From assembly GCF_001975665.1 (NCBI RefSeq), contig NZ_CP019419.1:3579501-3643500 (forward strand): a stretch of DNA of 64,000 nucleotides, given 5' to 3'. Numbering within the stretch: the first letter of the stretch is position 1; each line of letters opens with the position of its first letter. The stretch comes from Polaribacter reichenbachii (GTDB lineage Bacteria > Bacteroidota > Bacteroidia > Flavobacteriales > Flavobacteriaceae). The notes beneath the pieces are model-generated. The model worked only from the letters and a program-made list of their open reading frames with translations, was not told the DNA's origin and searched no databases. A program made the translations under genes and the position numbers. Positions 17,398-25,126 of this stretch are shown one piece after another.

Positions 17398-18945
17398 ATG
17401 AGCAGTATACAAATTTTATGGGTGGATGATGAGATTGAATTATTAAAACCTCATATTCTTTTTTTAGAACGTAAAAATTATAAAGTTACAAAATGCACAA
17501 ATGGTGCTGATGCTATAGATTTAGTAGATGAACAGAATTTTGATATTGTATTTTTAGATGAAAATATGCCTGGTTTAACGGGTTTAGATACACTTGCAGA
17601 AATTAAGCAAAAACAAGCCAATTTACCTGTGGTTATGATTACCAAAAGTGAGGAGGAATATATTATGGAAGAAGCCATAGGTTCTAAAATTGCTGATTAT
17701 TTAATTAAACCTGTAAATCCGAGTCAAATTTTATTAAGCCTGAAGAAAAATTTAGATCATTCACGTTTAATATCAGAAAAAACAACTTCTAATTATCAAC
17801 AAGAATTTAGGAAAATTTCTATGGATTTGGCTATGGTAAATTCTTACGAAGAATGGATTGATTTATATAAAAAACTAATTCACTGGGAGCTAGAATTAGA
17901 AAACATTAGTGACCCTGGAATGTTGGGTATTTTAGAAAGCCAGAAACAAGAAGCTAATAATCAGTTTTTTAAATTTATTAAAAAGAATTATGAAGATTTT
18001 TTAACAGCTCACGATAAACCAACTTTTTCGCATACTTTATTTAAAGATTATGTGGTTCCTGAACTTAATAAAGACCAAGGTGTTTTATGGGTTGTTATAG
18101 ATAATTTACGTTATGATCAATACCGAATTTTAGAACCATTAATTAATAATCATTACAAAAAAGACGAGGAATATTCTTATTTTTCTATTCTACCAACAGC
18201 AACTCAATATGCTAGAAATGCAATTTTTTCTGGCTTAATGCCATCAGAAATGGAAAAACGTCATCCAAATTTTTGGAAAAATGATACTGATGAAGGTGGA
18301 ATGAATATGTATGAAGATGAATTTTTATCAGCACAAATAAAAAGATTAAGTCTAAATATTAAACACGACTATTATAAAATTACTTCGTTAAAAACTGGAA
18401 AAGAATTGGCCGATAATTATAACGGCACCAAACAAAACGATTTAACAACAGTTGTTTATAATTTTGTTGATATGCTTTCGCATTCTAAAACCGAAATGGA
18501 AGTAATTAAAGAATTGGCTGGAGATGATAAAGCGTATAGAAGTTTAACATTGAGTTGGTTTAAAAATTCGCCTTTGTTCGAAATTATACAGAAAGCGCAA
18601 AATCTAGGTCAGAAATTAATTATTACTACAGATCATGGAACTATTAACTGTAAAAATCCTACTAAAGTAATTGGTGATAAAAACATCAGCTCTAATTTAC
18701 GTTATAAAACTGGCAGAAGCTTGAGTTATGAAGAAAAAGATGTTTATGCGGTTCGTAATCCTAAAGATATATTCCTACCAACTGTAGCTATGAATAGCCC
18801 GTTTATATTTGCCAAAGAAGATTTGTTTTTTGCTTATCCTAACAACTTTAATCATTTTGTAAAGTATTATAAAAACACTTATCAACATGGAGGAATTTCT
18901 TTAGAAGAAGTTATTATTCCTTGTGCTGTTTATAGTCCGAAGTAA
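17398..18945 (+). CDS. porX: PorX: response regulator with PglZ phosphatase domain
   Basis: A 515-residue protein with a receiver domain (residues 1 to about 120; phospho-accepting Asp54 in FLDENMPG, Thr in MITKS, Lys in LIKPVNP), a helical linker and a C-terminal PglZ domain of the alkaline phosphatase superfamily. VVIDNLRYDQYRIL, ILPTATQYARNAIFSG and TTDHGT provide the expected metal and nucleophile residues. PorX with PorY and an ECF sigma factor controls type IX secretion genes in Porphyromonas, and a nucleotide-cleaving activity has been described. The porY gene is not here. A secreted type IX cargo is encoded at 55286. Confidence 0.93.
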   Translation: MSSIQILWVDDEIELLKPHILFLERKNYKVTKCTNGADAIDLVDEQNFDIVFLDENMPGLTGLDTLAEIKQKQANLPVVMITKSEEEYIMEEAIGSKIADYLIKPVNPSQILLSLKKNLDHSRLISEKTTSNYQQEFRKISMDLAMVNSYEEWIDLYKKLIHWELELENISDPGMLGILESQKQEANNQFFKFIKKNYEDFLTAHDKPTFSHTLFKDYVVPELNKDQGVLWVVIDNLRYDQYRILEPLINNHYKKDEEYSYFSILPTATQYARNAIFSGLMPSEMEKRHPNFWKNDTDEGGMNMYEDEFLSAQIKRLSLNIKHDYYKITSLKTGKELADNYNGTKQNDLTTVVYNFVDMLSHSKTEMEVIKELAGDDKAYRSLTLSWFKNSPLFEIIQKAQNLGQKLIITTDHGTINCKNPTKVIGDKNISSNLRYKTGRSLSYEEKDVYAVRNPKDIFLPTVAMNSPFIFAKEDLFFAYPNNFNHFVKYYKNTYQHGGISLEEVIIPCAVYSPK

Positions 18946-18951
18946 AAAATT

Positions 18952-18993
18952 CAGTAGTCAGTAGTCAGTAGTCAGTAGTCAGTAGTCAGTAGT
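18952..18993. repeat. tandem heptamer, six copies of CAGTAGT
   Basis: Six perfect head-to-tail copies of the 7-base unit fill the gap between porX (stop 18945) and the DUF1287 gene (start 19002), plus a partial copy. The reverse complement contains ACTACTG in each unit. Such an array can change copy number by slippage and sits within nine bases of a start codon. Confidence 0.97.
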
Positions 18994-19001
18994 CAAAGCT
19001 A

Positions 19002-19571
19002 ATGAAAAAGTTATTTTTAATTTTATTGATATGTTTATTTCAATTTTCTTTTGCACAAGAAGATAAACTGTCTGCAGCTGCTTTAGAATTGACAAAAGAT
19101 AAAGTGGTTTATGACCCAAGTTATTTTTCTATAGATTATCCTAATGGAGATGTTCCTAGTGATAAAGGTGTTTGTACAGATGTAATTATTAGAGCGCATA
19201 GAAAATTGGGTATTGATTTACAAAAAGAAGTTCATTTAGATATGAAAAATAACTTTAATCTCTATCCTAAAATTTGGGGATTAAAAAGAACTGATAAAAA
19301 TATAGACCATAGACGAGTGCCCAATTTAATGACATTCTTTTCTAGAAAAGGTACTGTGAAGCCAATTACTAAAAACCCAAATGATTACAAACCTGGAGAT
19401 ATAATTTGCTGGAATTTAGGTGGTGCAATTACACACACAGGAATTGTTGTTAATAAAAAATCTGCCGATAATAAACGCTTTTTAATTGTCCATAATATTG
19501 GTTCTGGGCAAGTTTTAGAAGATTGTTTGTTTAGTTTTAAGATTATTGGTCATTATCGGTATTTGAATTAG
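19002..19571 (+). CDS. DUF1287 exported protein, NlpC/P60-like
   Basis: A 189-residue protein with a signal peptide (residues 1-18, cleavage after FSFAQ). The mature part is DUF1287: GVCTDVIIRAHR holds a candidate nucleophile Cys, NAITHTGIV-like LGGAITHTGIVV a His, and FLIVHNIGSG a further conserved segment. The fold is thought to be papain-like and related to NlpC/P60 cell-wall amidases; activity on peptidoglycan is inferred, not shown. It follows porX with a 56-base gap largely made of the heptamer array, so it may depend on porX transcription. A terminator lies 23 bases after the stop. Confidence 0.8.
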   Translation: MKKLFLILLICLFQFSFAQEDKLSAAALELTKDKVVYDPSYFSIDYPNGDVPSDKGVCTDVIIRAHRKLGIDLQKEVHLDMKNNFNLYPKIWGLKRTDKNIDHRRVPNLMTFFSRKGTVKPITKNPNDYKPGDIICWNLGGAITHTGIVVNKKSADNKRFLIVHNIGSGQVLEDCLFSFKIIGHYRYLN

Positions 19572-19593
19572 TTTTCTAAAAACCATAAATTAT

Positions 19594-19628
19594 AAAAAAA
19601 GAGGAACTTAAATGCTCCTCTTTTTTTT
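19594..19628. terminator. terminator after the DUF1287 gene
   Basis: An A-run plus GAGGA (to 19605) pairs with TCCTC plus a T-run (19616-19628). It works in either direction but here ends the porX/DUF1287 transcript. Confidence 0.85.
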
Positions 19629-19706
19629 AAAGATTTTCTATAAATCAATATTTATACACTATAAATTAAGATATTCATAAAATCTGTAATTATTAAATAA
19701 CTTCAC

Positions 19707-19714
19707 TATTTTTG
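19707..19714 (+). promoter_or_regulatory. -7 element of tsaE, possibly leaderless
   Basis: TATTTTTG is an exact TAnnTTTG match whose last base is only 6 bases before the ATG at 19721. With the usual distance to the start of transcription the mRNA would begin at or next to the start codon. TCTG at 19683-19686 is a plausible -33 element. Confidence 0.5.
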
Positions 19715-19720
19715 TACAAT

Positions 19721-20128
19721 ATGAACAAAAACTATTCTTTACATAATTTATCCCAAATTGCTGCTGAAGTTATTGCATCAGCAGAAAATAAAATTTTACT
19801 GTTTTATGGAGAAATGGGTGTGGGTAAAACCACTTTAATTAAAGAAATTTGTAAGCAATTGGAAGTTTTAGATACTATTTCTTCTCCTACCTTTTCTTTG
19901 GTTAATGAATATCGATCAGAAAAAAATGAAAAAGTATATCATTTTGATTTTTATAGAATAAATGACGAAGAAGAAGCTTTAGATATGGGCATTGAAGAAT
20001 ATTTTGATAATAATGCTTGGTGTTTAATTGAATGGGCAGAAAATATCAAAAATTTATTACCTTTAGATGCTGTTGAAATTCATCTTAATTTATTAGAGGA
20101 TAACCAACGTAATATTCAACTAAAATAA
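19721..20128 (+). CDS. tsaE: tRNA threonylcarbamoyladenosine biosynthesis ATPase
   Basis: A 135-residue P-loop ATPase that works with TsaB, TsaC and TsaD to make t6A37 of ANN-decoding tRNAs. The Walker A motif GEMGVGKTT is at residues 30-38, SPTFSLVNEY and YHFDFYRI are family-specific, and LIEWAENI near the end is the Walker B-like block. A TTG three codons upstream is not needed: the ATG gives MNKNYSLHNL. The promoter core lies immediately before it. The stop is 8 bases before the next gene, so both are one transcript. Confidence 0.93.
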   Translation: MNKNYSLHNLSQIAAEVIASAENKILLFYGEMGVGKTTLIKEICKQLEVLDTISSPTFSLVNEYRSEKNEKVYHFDFYRINDEEEALDMGIEEYFDNNAWCLIEWAENIKNLLPLDAVEIHLNLLEDNQRNIQLK

Positions 20129-20135
20129 CCAAACT

Positions 20136-21332
20136 ATGAGTTCATTTTCTCCTTTTAGCAAAGAAGAATTAATACCACAAACAGAAATGTTAGAGGTTAA
20201 AAAGAAAAAAGGGGAATTATTTATAGGCTTGCCTAAAGAATCTTATACAGGTGAAAAACGTGTTTGTTTAACTCCAGATGCTGTTACTGCATTAACTGCT
20301 CACGGACATCGAATTGTAGTTGAAACTGGTGCTGGAGATGGCGCAAATTACACAGACAAAGAATATTCTGAAGCTGGAGCAAAAATTTCTTATAATGTAG
20401 AAGAAGCTTTTAAATGTAGTATTGTTTTAAAAGTTGCTCCTCCTACTGAAAAAGAAATAGATTATATTAATCCACAGACTATTTTAATTTCTTCACTTCA
20501 ATTAAAAACACAGTCTAAAAAATATTTTGAACTTTTAGAGAAAAAAAGAATTACTGCTGTTGCTTTCGATTATATTAAAGATGATCATGACACATATCCT
20601 GTTGTAAAATCTTTAAGTGAAATTGCAGGAATTGCTTCTATATTAATTGCGGGTGAATTAATGAGTGGAGCTAATAAAGGTAATGGTTTACTTTTAGGAA
20701 ATATTGGTGGTGTACCACCATCTAGCGTTGTTATTTTTGGTGCTGGAACTGTAGGAGAATTTGCTGCAAAAACTGCATTAGGTTTAGGTGCTCGAGTAAA
20801 AGTTTTCGATAATTCAATTTCTAAATTAAGAAAATTACAACATTGTTTAAATGCACCTATTTATACATCTACAATTCAGCCAAAATCTGTTGCAAAAGCT
20901 TTAATGCGCTGCGATGTTGCTATTGGTGCTATTAGAGGTAAAAATAGATCGCCTATTTGTGCAACTGAAACTATGATAGAGACTATGAAAGAAGGCGCTA
21001 TTATTGTAGATGTTAGTATAGACAGAGGTGGGTGTTTTGAAACTTCTAGTGTAACATCTCACAACAATCCTACTTTTGTAAAACACGGCATTATACATTA
21101 TTGTGTACCAAACATTCCTTCTAGATATGCAAGAACAGCTTCTGTTTCAATCAGTAACATTTTTACACCTTATCTATTAAATATTGCTGATGAAGGTGGT
21201 TTTGAAAATGCTGCACGTTTTGATAAAAGTTTAAGAAACGGAATGTATTTTTATCACGGAATTTTAACAAATAAAACTGTTGCAGATTGGTTCGATATAC
21301 CTTACAGAGATATTAATTTATTAATTTTATAA
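20136..21332 (+). CDS. alanine dehydrogenase/transhydrogenase-alpha-like protein lacking Ald catalytic residues
   Basis: A 398-residue member of the Ald/PntA family with a 25-residue N-terminal extension. The substrate-side Arg (EKRVCLTP, residue 42) and the NAD-binding GAGTVGEFAA fold are present, as is VDVSIDRGG. Alanine dehydrogenases need Lys75 and His96 (mycobacterial numbering, in KVKEP and TFLH); the aligned positions here are Ala101 (KVAPP) and Gln122 (SSLQ). The true ald lies at 34352. The first domain reads more like the transhydrogenase alpha chain. It is co-transcribed with tsaE. The reaction, if any, is unknown; automatic naming as ald would mislead. Confidence 0.8.
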   Translation: MSSFSPFSKEELIPQTEMLEVKKKKGELFIGLPKESYTGEKRVCLTPDAVTALTAHGHRIVVETGAGDGANYTDKEYSEAGAKISYNVEEAFKCSIVLKVAPPTEKEIDYINPQTILISSLQLKTQSKKYFELLEKKRITAVAFDYIKDDHDTYPVVKSLSEIAGIASILIAGELMSGANKGNGLLLGNIGGVPPSSVVIFGAGTVGEFAAKTALGLGARVKVFDNSISKLRKLQHCLNAPIYTSTIQPKSVAKALMRCDVAIGAIRGKNRSPICATETMIETMKEGAIIVDVSIDRGGCFETSSVTSHNNPTFVKHGIIHYCVPNIPSRYARTASVSISNIFTPYLLNIADEGGFENAARFDKSLRNGMYFYHGILTNKTVADWFDIPYRDINLLIL

Positions 21333-21355
21333 GCTCTTTTTTAATTGTAAAAAAG

Positions 21356-21363
21356 TACATTTG
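21356..21363 (+). promoter_or_regulatory. -7 element of the DUF4258-type gene
   Basis: TACATTTG matches TAnnTTTG and ends 17 bases before the ATG at 21381. No convincing -33 element was found. Confidence 0.45.
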
Positions 21364-21380
21364 CAGTTCAAAATTTTACA

Positions 21381-21749
21381 ATGTTACTTAAAAGAATAGG
21401 GTATTTTTTAGTGGGCGTTTCTATCAGTTCAATTGGGGTATACTTTTTTTGGCAAAAGAAAAATGCAACTTTCGATTACGGAATGGATGCAAGAACACTA
21501 AAGACAATTAGAATAAAAAAACGTTTTTATTCTGAAGATGCTAAAAAAGTAATGCTAAATTCTGATATTGATACACTTAAAATTGCTACTATTTTATATA
21601 ATGGCGATGTTGATTTTGGCAATAGCAAACCTAGACAAAAACCTTGTGCAGAATATTATATTACAGGTAAAAGAGAATTAGAAAATGTAAGCTTATACGT
21701 TTCTAGATGCGATTCTACTGCAACTATAGAAAAGATAATTCTAGATTAA
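21381..21749 (+). CDS. small membrane-anchored protein, DUF4258-like
   Basis: A 122-residue protein with one N-terminal membrane helix (about residues 8-24, GYFLVGVSISSIGVYFFW) and a soluble part with two Cys (KPCAEYYI and VSRCDS). I recall proteins with this shape, often labelled DUF4258, after the alanine dehydrogenase-like gene in other Flavobacteriaceae, but cannot check this. The C-terminal half (YYITGKRELENVSLYVSRCDSTATIEKII) reads as alternating strands. No function can be assigned. It has its own promoter core 48 bases after the preceding gene. Confidence 0.6.
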   Translation: MLLKRIGYFLVGVSISSIGVYFFWQKKNATFDYGMDARTLKTIRIKKRFYSEDAKKVMLNSDIDTLKIATILYNGDVDFGNSKPRQKPCAEYYITGKRELENVSLYVSRCDSTATIEKIILD

Positions 21750-21776
21750 ATTTTATTTTTCTGATAAAATCTAGGT

Positions 21777-22370
21777 TTAACAATTCTTATACTTATCATA
21801 CAAACCTAAACCATTTAAAATCATTGGAATAATTTTTTCTAATCTAGTTTGTTTTGTACTTGCTCTTTTTGCTGATGAAATATATTCACAAAATTCTCTC
21901 TGTTTACTGTTTGTAAAAGTTTCAAATTTTGAATTTAATTCTTCATTTTCTGATAATTTTTCGGCTAATTCATCAGGAATTGTTACCTCTTTTTTAAATC
22001 TATCTGCTTTAATTTCTTTGCCTAATTTTACATTTTCGATAGCTTCTAAAACGTAAGTCTTAATAAATTCAGCATTTATATCTTCTATAGAATAAAACCG
22101 CCATTGCAACATTGCTTTTGTTTTTCCTTCTTGTGCATTAATAAATACTTTTTGTTCATCTTTTAATAAAGCACCCTGAAAAAACCACAAACCACAATAG
22201 TTTTTAAAAGCTGCTAAACCCACAATATTTTTACCTTTATAAACATAAGTAGGCGCTCCCCATTTTATAGTTTCTTCTAAAGGTAAACTGGTTATTATTG
22301 CTCTTAATAATTCTAATTCTTGTTTCCAGTTATCTTTTTTAGCAATATATTCTTCAATTTTATTCATCAT
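21777..22370 (-). CDS. YdeI/DUF1801 family protein
   Basis: A 197-residue protein. The first 120 residues fit DUF1801 (SLPLEETIKWGAPTYVYKGKNIVGLAAFKNYCGLWFFQG), a compact alpha-beta fold related to iron chaperone frataxin-like YdhG proteins. The C-terminal part, from about residue 140 (VTIPDELAEKLSENEELNSKFETFTNSKQREFCEYISSAK), is the OmpD-associated (YdeI) helical domain. Function is not established. The ATG at 22370 overlaps the TGA of the upstream trmH-like gene as ATGA, a sign of translational coupling. Confidence 0.85.
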   Translation of the reverse strand: MMNKIEEYIAKKDNWKQELELLRAIITSLPLEETIKWGAPTYVYKGKNIVGLAAFKNYCGLWFFQGALLKDEQKVFINAQEGKTKAMLQWRFYSIEDINAEFIKTYVLEAIENVKLGKEIKADRFKKEVTIPDELAEKLSENEELNSKFETFTNSKQREFCEYISSAKRASTKQTRLEKIIPMILNGLGLYDKYKNC

Positions 22371-23044
22371 TTATCCTTTAAATTTTCTAAATAATGTGTT
22401 TCAATTTTATCAACATTTTTAATTGTTTTCTTAACCCAATCAAAATATAAAATTTCTTTTTCTTCTTCGGATAATTGCCAATCTAATTCAGAATTTCTAA
22501 GTTTTGTAGTAACATCTTGTAAAATAATTGCAGCTGCCACAGAAATATTTAAACTTTCTGTAAAACCAACCATTGGTATTTTTAAAAATCCGTCTGCATT
22601 ATCTTTTACATAATCAGAAACTCCTTCTGCTTCTGCTCCTAAAACAAATGCAGATTTTTGATTAATATCAAAATTATGCAATAAACTAGAATCACTATGA
22701 GGTGTTGTAGCAATAATTTGATATCCTTTTTTCTTTAAATCATCTAAACAATTTTTGGTATTATTTCCATCCGTTTTATAACGATGAGAAGTAATCCATT
22801 TTTGTGAACCTTTGGCAACATATCTAGAAACTCGATTGATATATCTATTTTCGATAACCTGTAAATCTTGAATTCCGAAAATATCGCAAGTTCTTACAAC
22901 AGCACTAGCATTATGAGCTTGATAAATATCTTCTAAAACTACAGTAAAATGACGAGTCCTATTTTCTAAAACTGTTTTAAAAGTATTTTTTCTTTTATCC
23001 GTTAAAAAGCTCTCAAAATATGCTAATAGTTTTTTATCAATCAT
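22367..23044 (-). CDS. trmH: SpoU/TrmH family tRNA 2'-O-methyltransferase
   Basis: A 225-residue SPOUT methyltransferase. Motif 1 (HNASAVVRTCDIFGI) carries the Asn and Arg of TrmH enzymes, motif 2 is FVLGAEAEGVSD and motif 3 is IPMVGFTESLNISVAAAIILQD, forming the knotted SAM site. Length and motifs match TrmH, which methylates the ribose of G18 in tRNA; other SpoU enzymes acting on rRNA are possible. The stop overlaps the next start (ATGA). It is divergent from the sirtuin-like gene at 23110. Confidence 0.9.
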   Translation of the reverse strand: MIDKKLLAYFESFLTDKRKNTFKTVLENRTRHFTVVLEDIYQAHNASAVVRTCDIFGIQDLQVIENRYINRVSRYVAKGSQKWITSHRYKTDGNNTKNCLDDLKKKGYQIIATTPHSDSSLLHNFDINQKSAFVLGAEAEGVSDYVKDNADGFLKIPMVGFTESLNISVAAAIILQDVTTKLRNSELDWQLSEEEKEILYFDWVKKTIKNVDKIETHYLENLKDK

Positions 23045-23109
23045 AAATACAAAATTATGATTTTATTCTTATTTTTATACACTTAGTCTTTTTTTTTAAA
23101 ATATAGTGA

Positions 23110-23805
23110 ATGAAAAAAATTGTTGTTTTAACAGGTGCAGGTATATCTGCAGAAAGCGGTATACAAACCTTTAGAGATGCAGATGGTTTATGGGAAGGTC
23201 ATGATGTTATGGAAGTTGCATCACCAAAAGGTTTTGCTGATAATCCTGAATTAGTCCTAGATTTTTATAATAAACGTAGAAAGCAGCTATTAACGGTTAA
23301 GCCTAATAAAGCACATTTAAATTTAGCGGAATTAGAAAATCTTTTTGATGTTGAAATAATTACACAAAATGTAGATAATTTACACGAAAAAGCAGGCAGT
23401 ACAAAGGTTACTCATTTATATGGCGAACTTTTAAAAGTAAGAAGTACTGTTGATGAAACTTTTGTTTTAGATTGGCAAAAAGATTTACTTCTTGGCGATT
23501 TATGCATACACAATAGCCAATTAAGACCTCATATTGTTTGGTTTGGAGAAATGGTGCCAATGCTTGATAAAGCTATAGAAATAACTCAAAAAGCAGATAT
23601 TTTAGTAATTATAGGAACCTCTATGCAAGTATACCCTGCTGCGAGTTTAATAAATTACGCGCAGCAAAATATTCCTATTTATTTTATTGATCCAAAACCT
23701 TCAGTTTCTGAAAATAATTTTAATAATCTTAAAATTATTAAAAACTTAGCTAGTTCTGGTACAGATGAATTAATTAATTTATTAAAAGCTAAAACTTTTA
23801 ACTAG
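23110..23805 (+). CDS. sirtuin (CobB-like) with altered catalytic and zinc residues
   Basis: A 231-residue class III sirtuin-like protein. The NAD motifs GAGISAESG (9-17) and QNVDNLHEKAG (86-96) are intact, and Tyr53-x-x-Arg56 is the acyl-carboxylate pocket of desuccinylase/demalonylase types. The general-base His of the HG motif is Tyr104 (THLYGELLKV; HMHGEL in E. coli CobB). The zinc module is degenerate: of four Cys only one remains (VRS, then LCIHNSQLRPH). Zinc loss may be usual in Bacteroidota homologues, as I recall; the His to Tyr change would result from a single C to T base change. It may be an inactive or ADP-ribose-binding protein. Confidence 0.85.
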   Translation: MKKIVVLTGAGISAESGIQTFRDADGLWEGHDVMEVASPKGFADNPELVLDFYNKRRKQLLTVKPNKAHLNLAELENLFDVEIITQNVDNLHEKAGSTKVTHLYGELLKVRSTVDETFVLDWQKDLLLGDLCIHNSQLRPHIVWFGEMVPMLDKAIEITQKADILVIIGTSMQVYPAASLINYAQQNIPIYFIDPKPSVSENNFNNLKIIKNLASSGTDELINLLKAKTFN

Positions 23806-24070
23806 CTTCATTAAAATGATCGTAAATTTCTTTACAACCACCACCCACTATAGAAAAGTTTTTGTCTTTAGAAGTTGCTAGCGTCATTAATTCTTGAATT
23901 GCATTTAATCCATTTCTATCAATTTCAATAGCTTGTTCAATGTTTAAAGTAATTTTGTTTTTCTTATCAATTTTAGTTGTAAAGTAATTCAAAAACTTAG
24001 GGACATTTAACGTGTTTACATTACCTATTAGATGATAAACATTCTTCTTTTTAGAGATTTTTAAGTACAT
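23798..24070 (-). CDS. STAS-like domain protein
   Basis: A 90-residue single-domain protein with the STAS pattern (VYHLIGNVNTLNVPKFLNYF, ITLNIEQAIEIDRNGLNAIQEL, FSIVGGG). In SpoIIAA-type anti-anti-sigma factors the segment reads DSSG, with Ser phosphorylated; here it is DRNG, so no phosphorylatable Ser is present at that position. It may be a fixed-state partner-binding STAS. It lies downstream of the FIST/kinase operon on the same strand, 339 bases beyond, and overlaps the end of the convergent sirtuin gene by 8 bases. Confidence 0.65.
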   Translation of the reverse strand: MYLKISKKKNVYHLIGNVNTLNVPKFLNYFTTKIDKKNKITLNIEQAIEIDRNGLNAIQELMTLATSKDKNFSIVGGGCKEIYDHFNEAS

Positions 24071-24409
24071 AGGGTAAAATTTTAGGGTTAATTTTTAACT
24101 TTTCTACTGCATTTATTAATATTAAAATTTTATATTTAAAAATAAATTTGAAATTGGAAAACTAGTGGTTTTAGTAGTTACCATATCTTTATTAATATCA
24201 GATGTAATTTCTTCTAATTGTTTATCACTTAATTTACCATAACAATTAATGTTTAAAACTGTTTGTGACAATAAAACTACAATAATTAATATATTTTTCA
24301 TAATATATATTTATATCATAAAAGTAATTATTAATTAAACTTTAAATTTAATTACTCGTTTTACATCAAAATATGTTCGATGAAAGGAAATTAAACTGCG
24401 ATAAATTAA
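24071..24409. other. region between STAS and LytTR genes
   Basis: This 339-base stretch contains the 59-codon reading frame at 24122-24301. Outside it I see only A/T-rich sequence with no clear stem-loop followed by a T-run and no TAnnTTTG element. Confidence 0.4.
24122..24301 (-). CDS. hidden 59-codon ORF, possible small lipoprotein
   Basis: ATG at 24299-24301, TAA at 24122-24124. The product begins MKNILIIVVLLSQTVLNINC, a short lysine-asparagine n-region, a hydrophobic core and a Cys at residue 20 with a lipobox-like LNINC (weak: Asn at -1). The next segment KLSDKQLEEITSDINKDM is an amphipathic helix, and the end is FPISNLFLNIKF. The composition looks like a real exported peptide rather than noise, and it lies in an otherwise empty gap inside a signalling cluster. 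Length below the usual cut-off explains why it can be missed. Confidence 0.45.
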   Translation of the reverse strand: MKNILIIVVLLSQTVLNINCYGKLSDKQLEEITSDINKDMVTTKTTSFPISNLFLNIKF

Positions 24410-25114
24410 TTATAATAAATCTAAACGTTTCATTAGCTCAGGTCTGTTAGATCTGCTTACTGGTATAACATCTTTTTTAATTAAAACGCTATTATCTTCT
24501 ATATCTATAATCTTTTTTACATTTATTATGTAAGAACGGTGTACTTTTAAAAACATAGAATCTGGCAGTTTTTCTTCAATCTTTTTTAAAGTTGAATGTA
24601 CAGTATAATCTTTGTTATCAGTTTTAATATCGATATAATCTCCTTTTGCCTTTATTAAATAAATACTAGATAAATCAATTTTAATTAATCTACGATCAAT
24701 ATTAACATAGAAATCATTCTTTATTGCTAACTCTTTTTTAGCTTCTATTTTAGCATCTGATAATTGTAGTTTTTCTGCCTTTTTAATTGCTTTTTCGAAC
24801 CTTGGTAACTCAATTGGTTTTAAAAGGTAATCTGCAATAAAATCATATTCAAAGGCTTCTATAGCAAATTTAGGGTCTGATGTTGTGAAGATAATTTTTG
24901 GTGGGTCTTTTAGTGTTTTAATAAAATCTAAACCACTAAAATTTGGCATATGTATATCTAAGAAAATTAAATCTACGCTATTTTCGTTTAAATATTTCAT
25001 AGCATCTATTGCACCTGAAAATTCTTCAACGAGATTTAATATTTCTACTTCATTGCAAAGAGTTCTTATAATGACTCTTGCCATTTTTTCATCATCAATA
25101 ACAATACAATCCAT
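24410..25114 (-). CDS. LytTR family response regulator
   Basis: A 234-residue regulator with a receiver domain (residues 1 to about 120; phospho-accepting Asp in FLDIHMPNFSG, Thr in IIFTTSD, Lys in LLKPIE) and a C-terminal LytTR DNA-binding domain (about 138-234; HSTLKKIEEKLPDSMFLKVHRSYIINVKKI is diagnostic). It is the output of the relay encoded just upstream: the HPt gene ends 12 bases before its start. All receiver residues are intact. DNA targets are unknown; LytTR proteins bind pairs of short direct repeats. Confidence 0.93.
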   Translation of the reverse strand: MDCIVIDDEKMARVIIRTLCNEVEILNLVEEFSGAIDAMKYLNENSVDLIFLDIHMPNFSGLDFIKTLKDPPKIIFTTSDPKFAIEAFEYDFIADYLLKPIELPRFEKAIKKAEKLQLSDAKIEAKKELAIKNDFYVNIDRRLIKIDLSSIYLIKAKGDYIDIKTDNKDYTVHSTLKKIEEKLPDSMFLKVHRSYIINVKKIIDIEDNSVLIKKDVIPVSRSNRPELMKRLDLL

Positions 25115-25126
25115 GGGGGGAAGCGT

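Noticed and set aside
18952..18993. Short regular repeats as a possible CRISPR array
   Set aside because: The units are seven bases and head to tail with no spacers; this is a simple tandem repeat.
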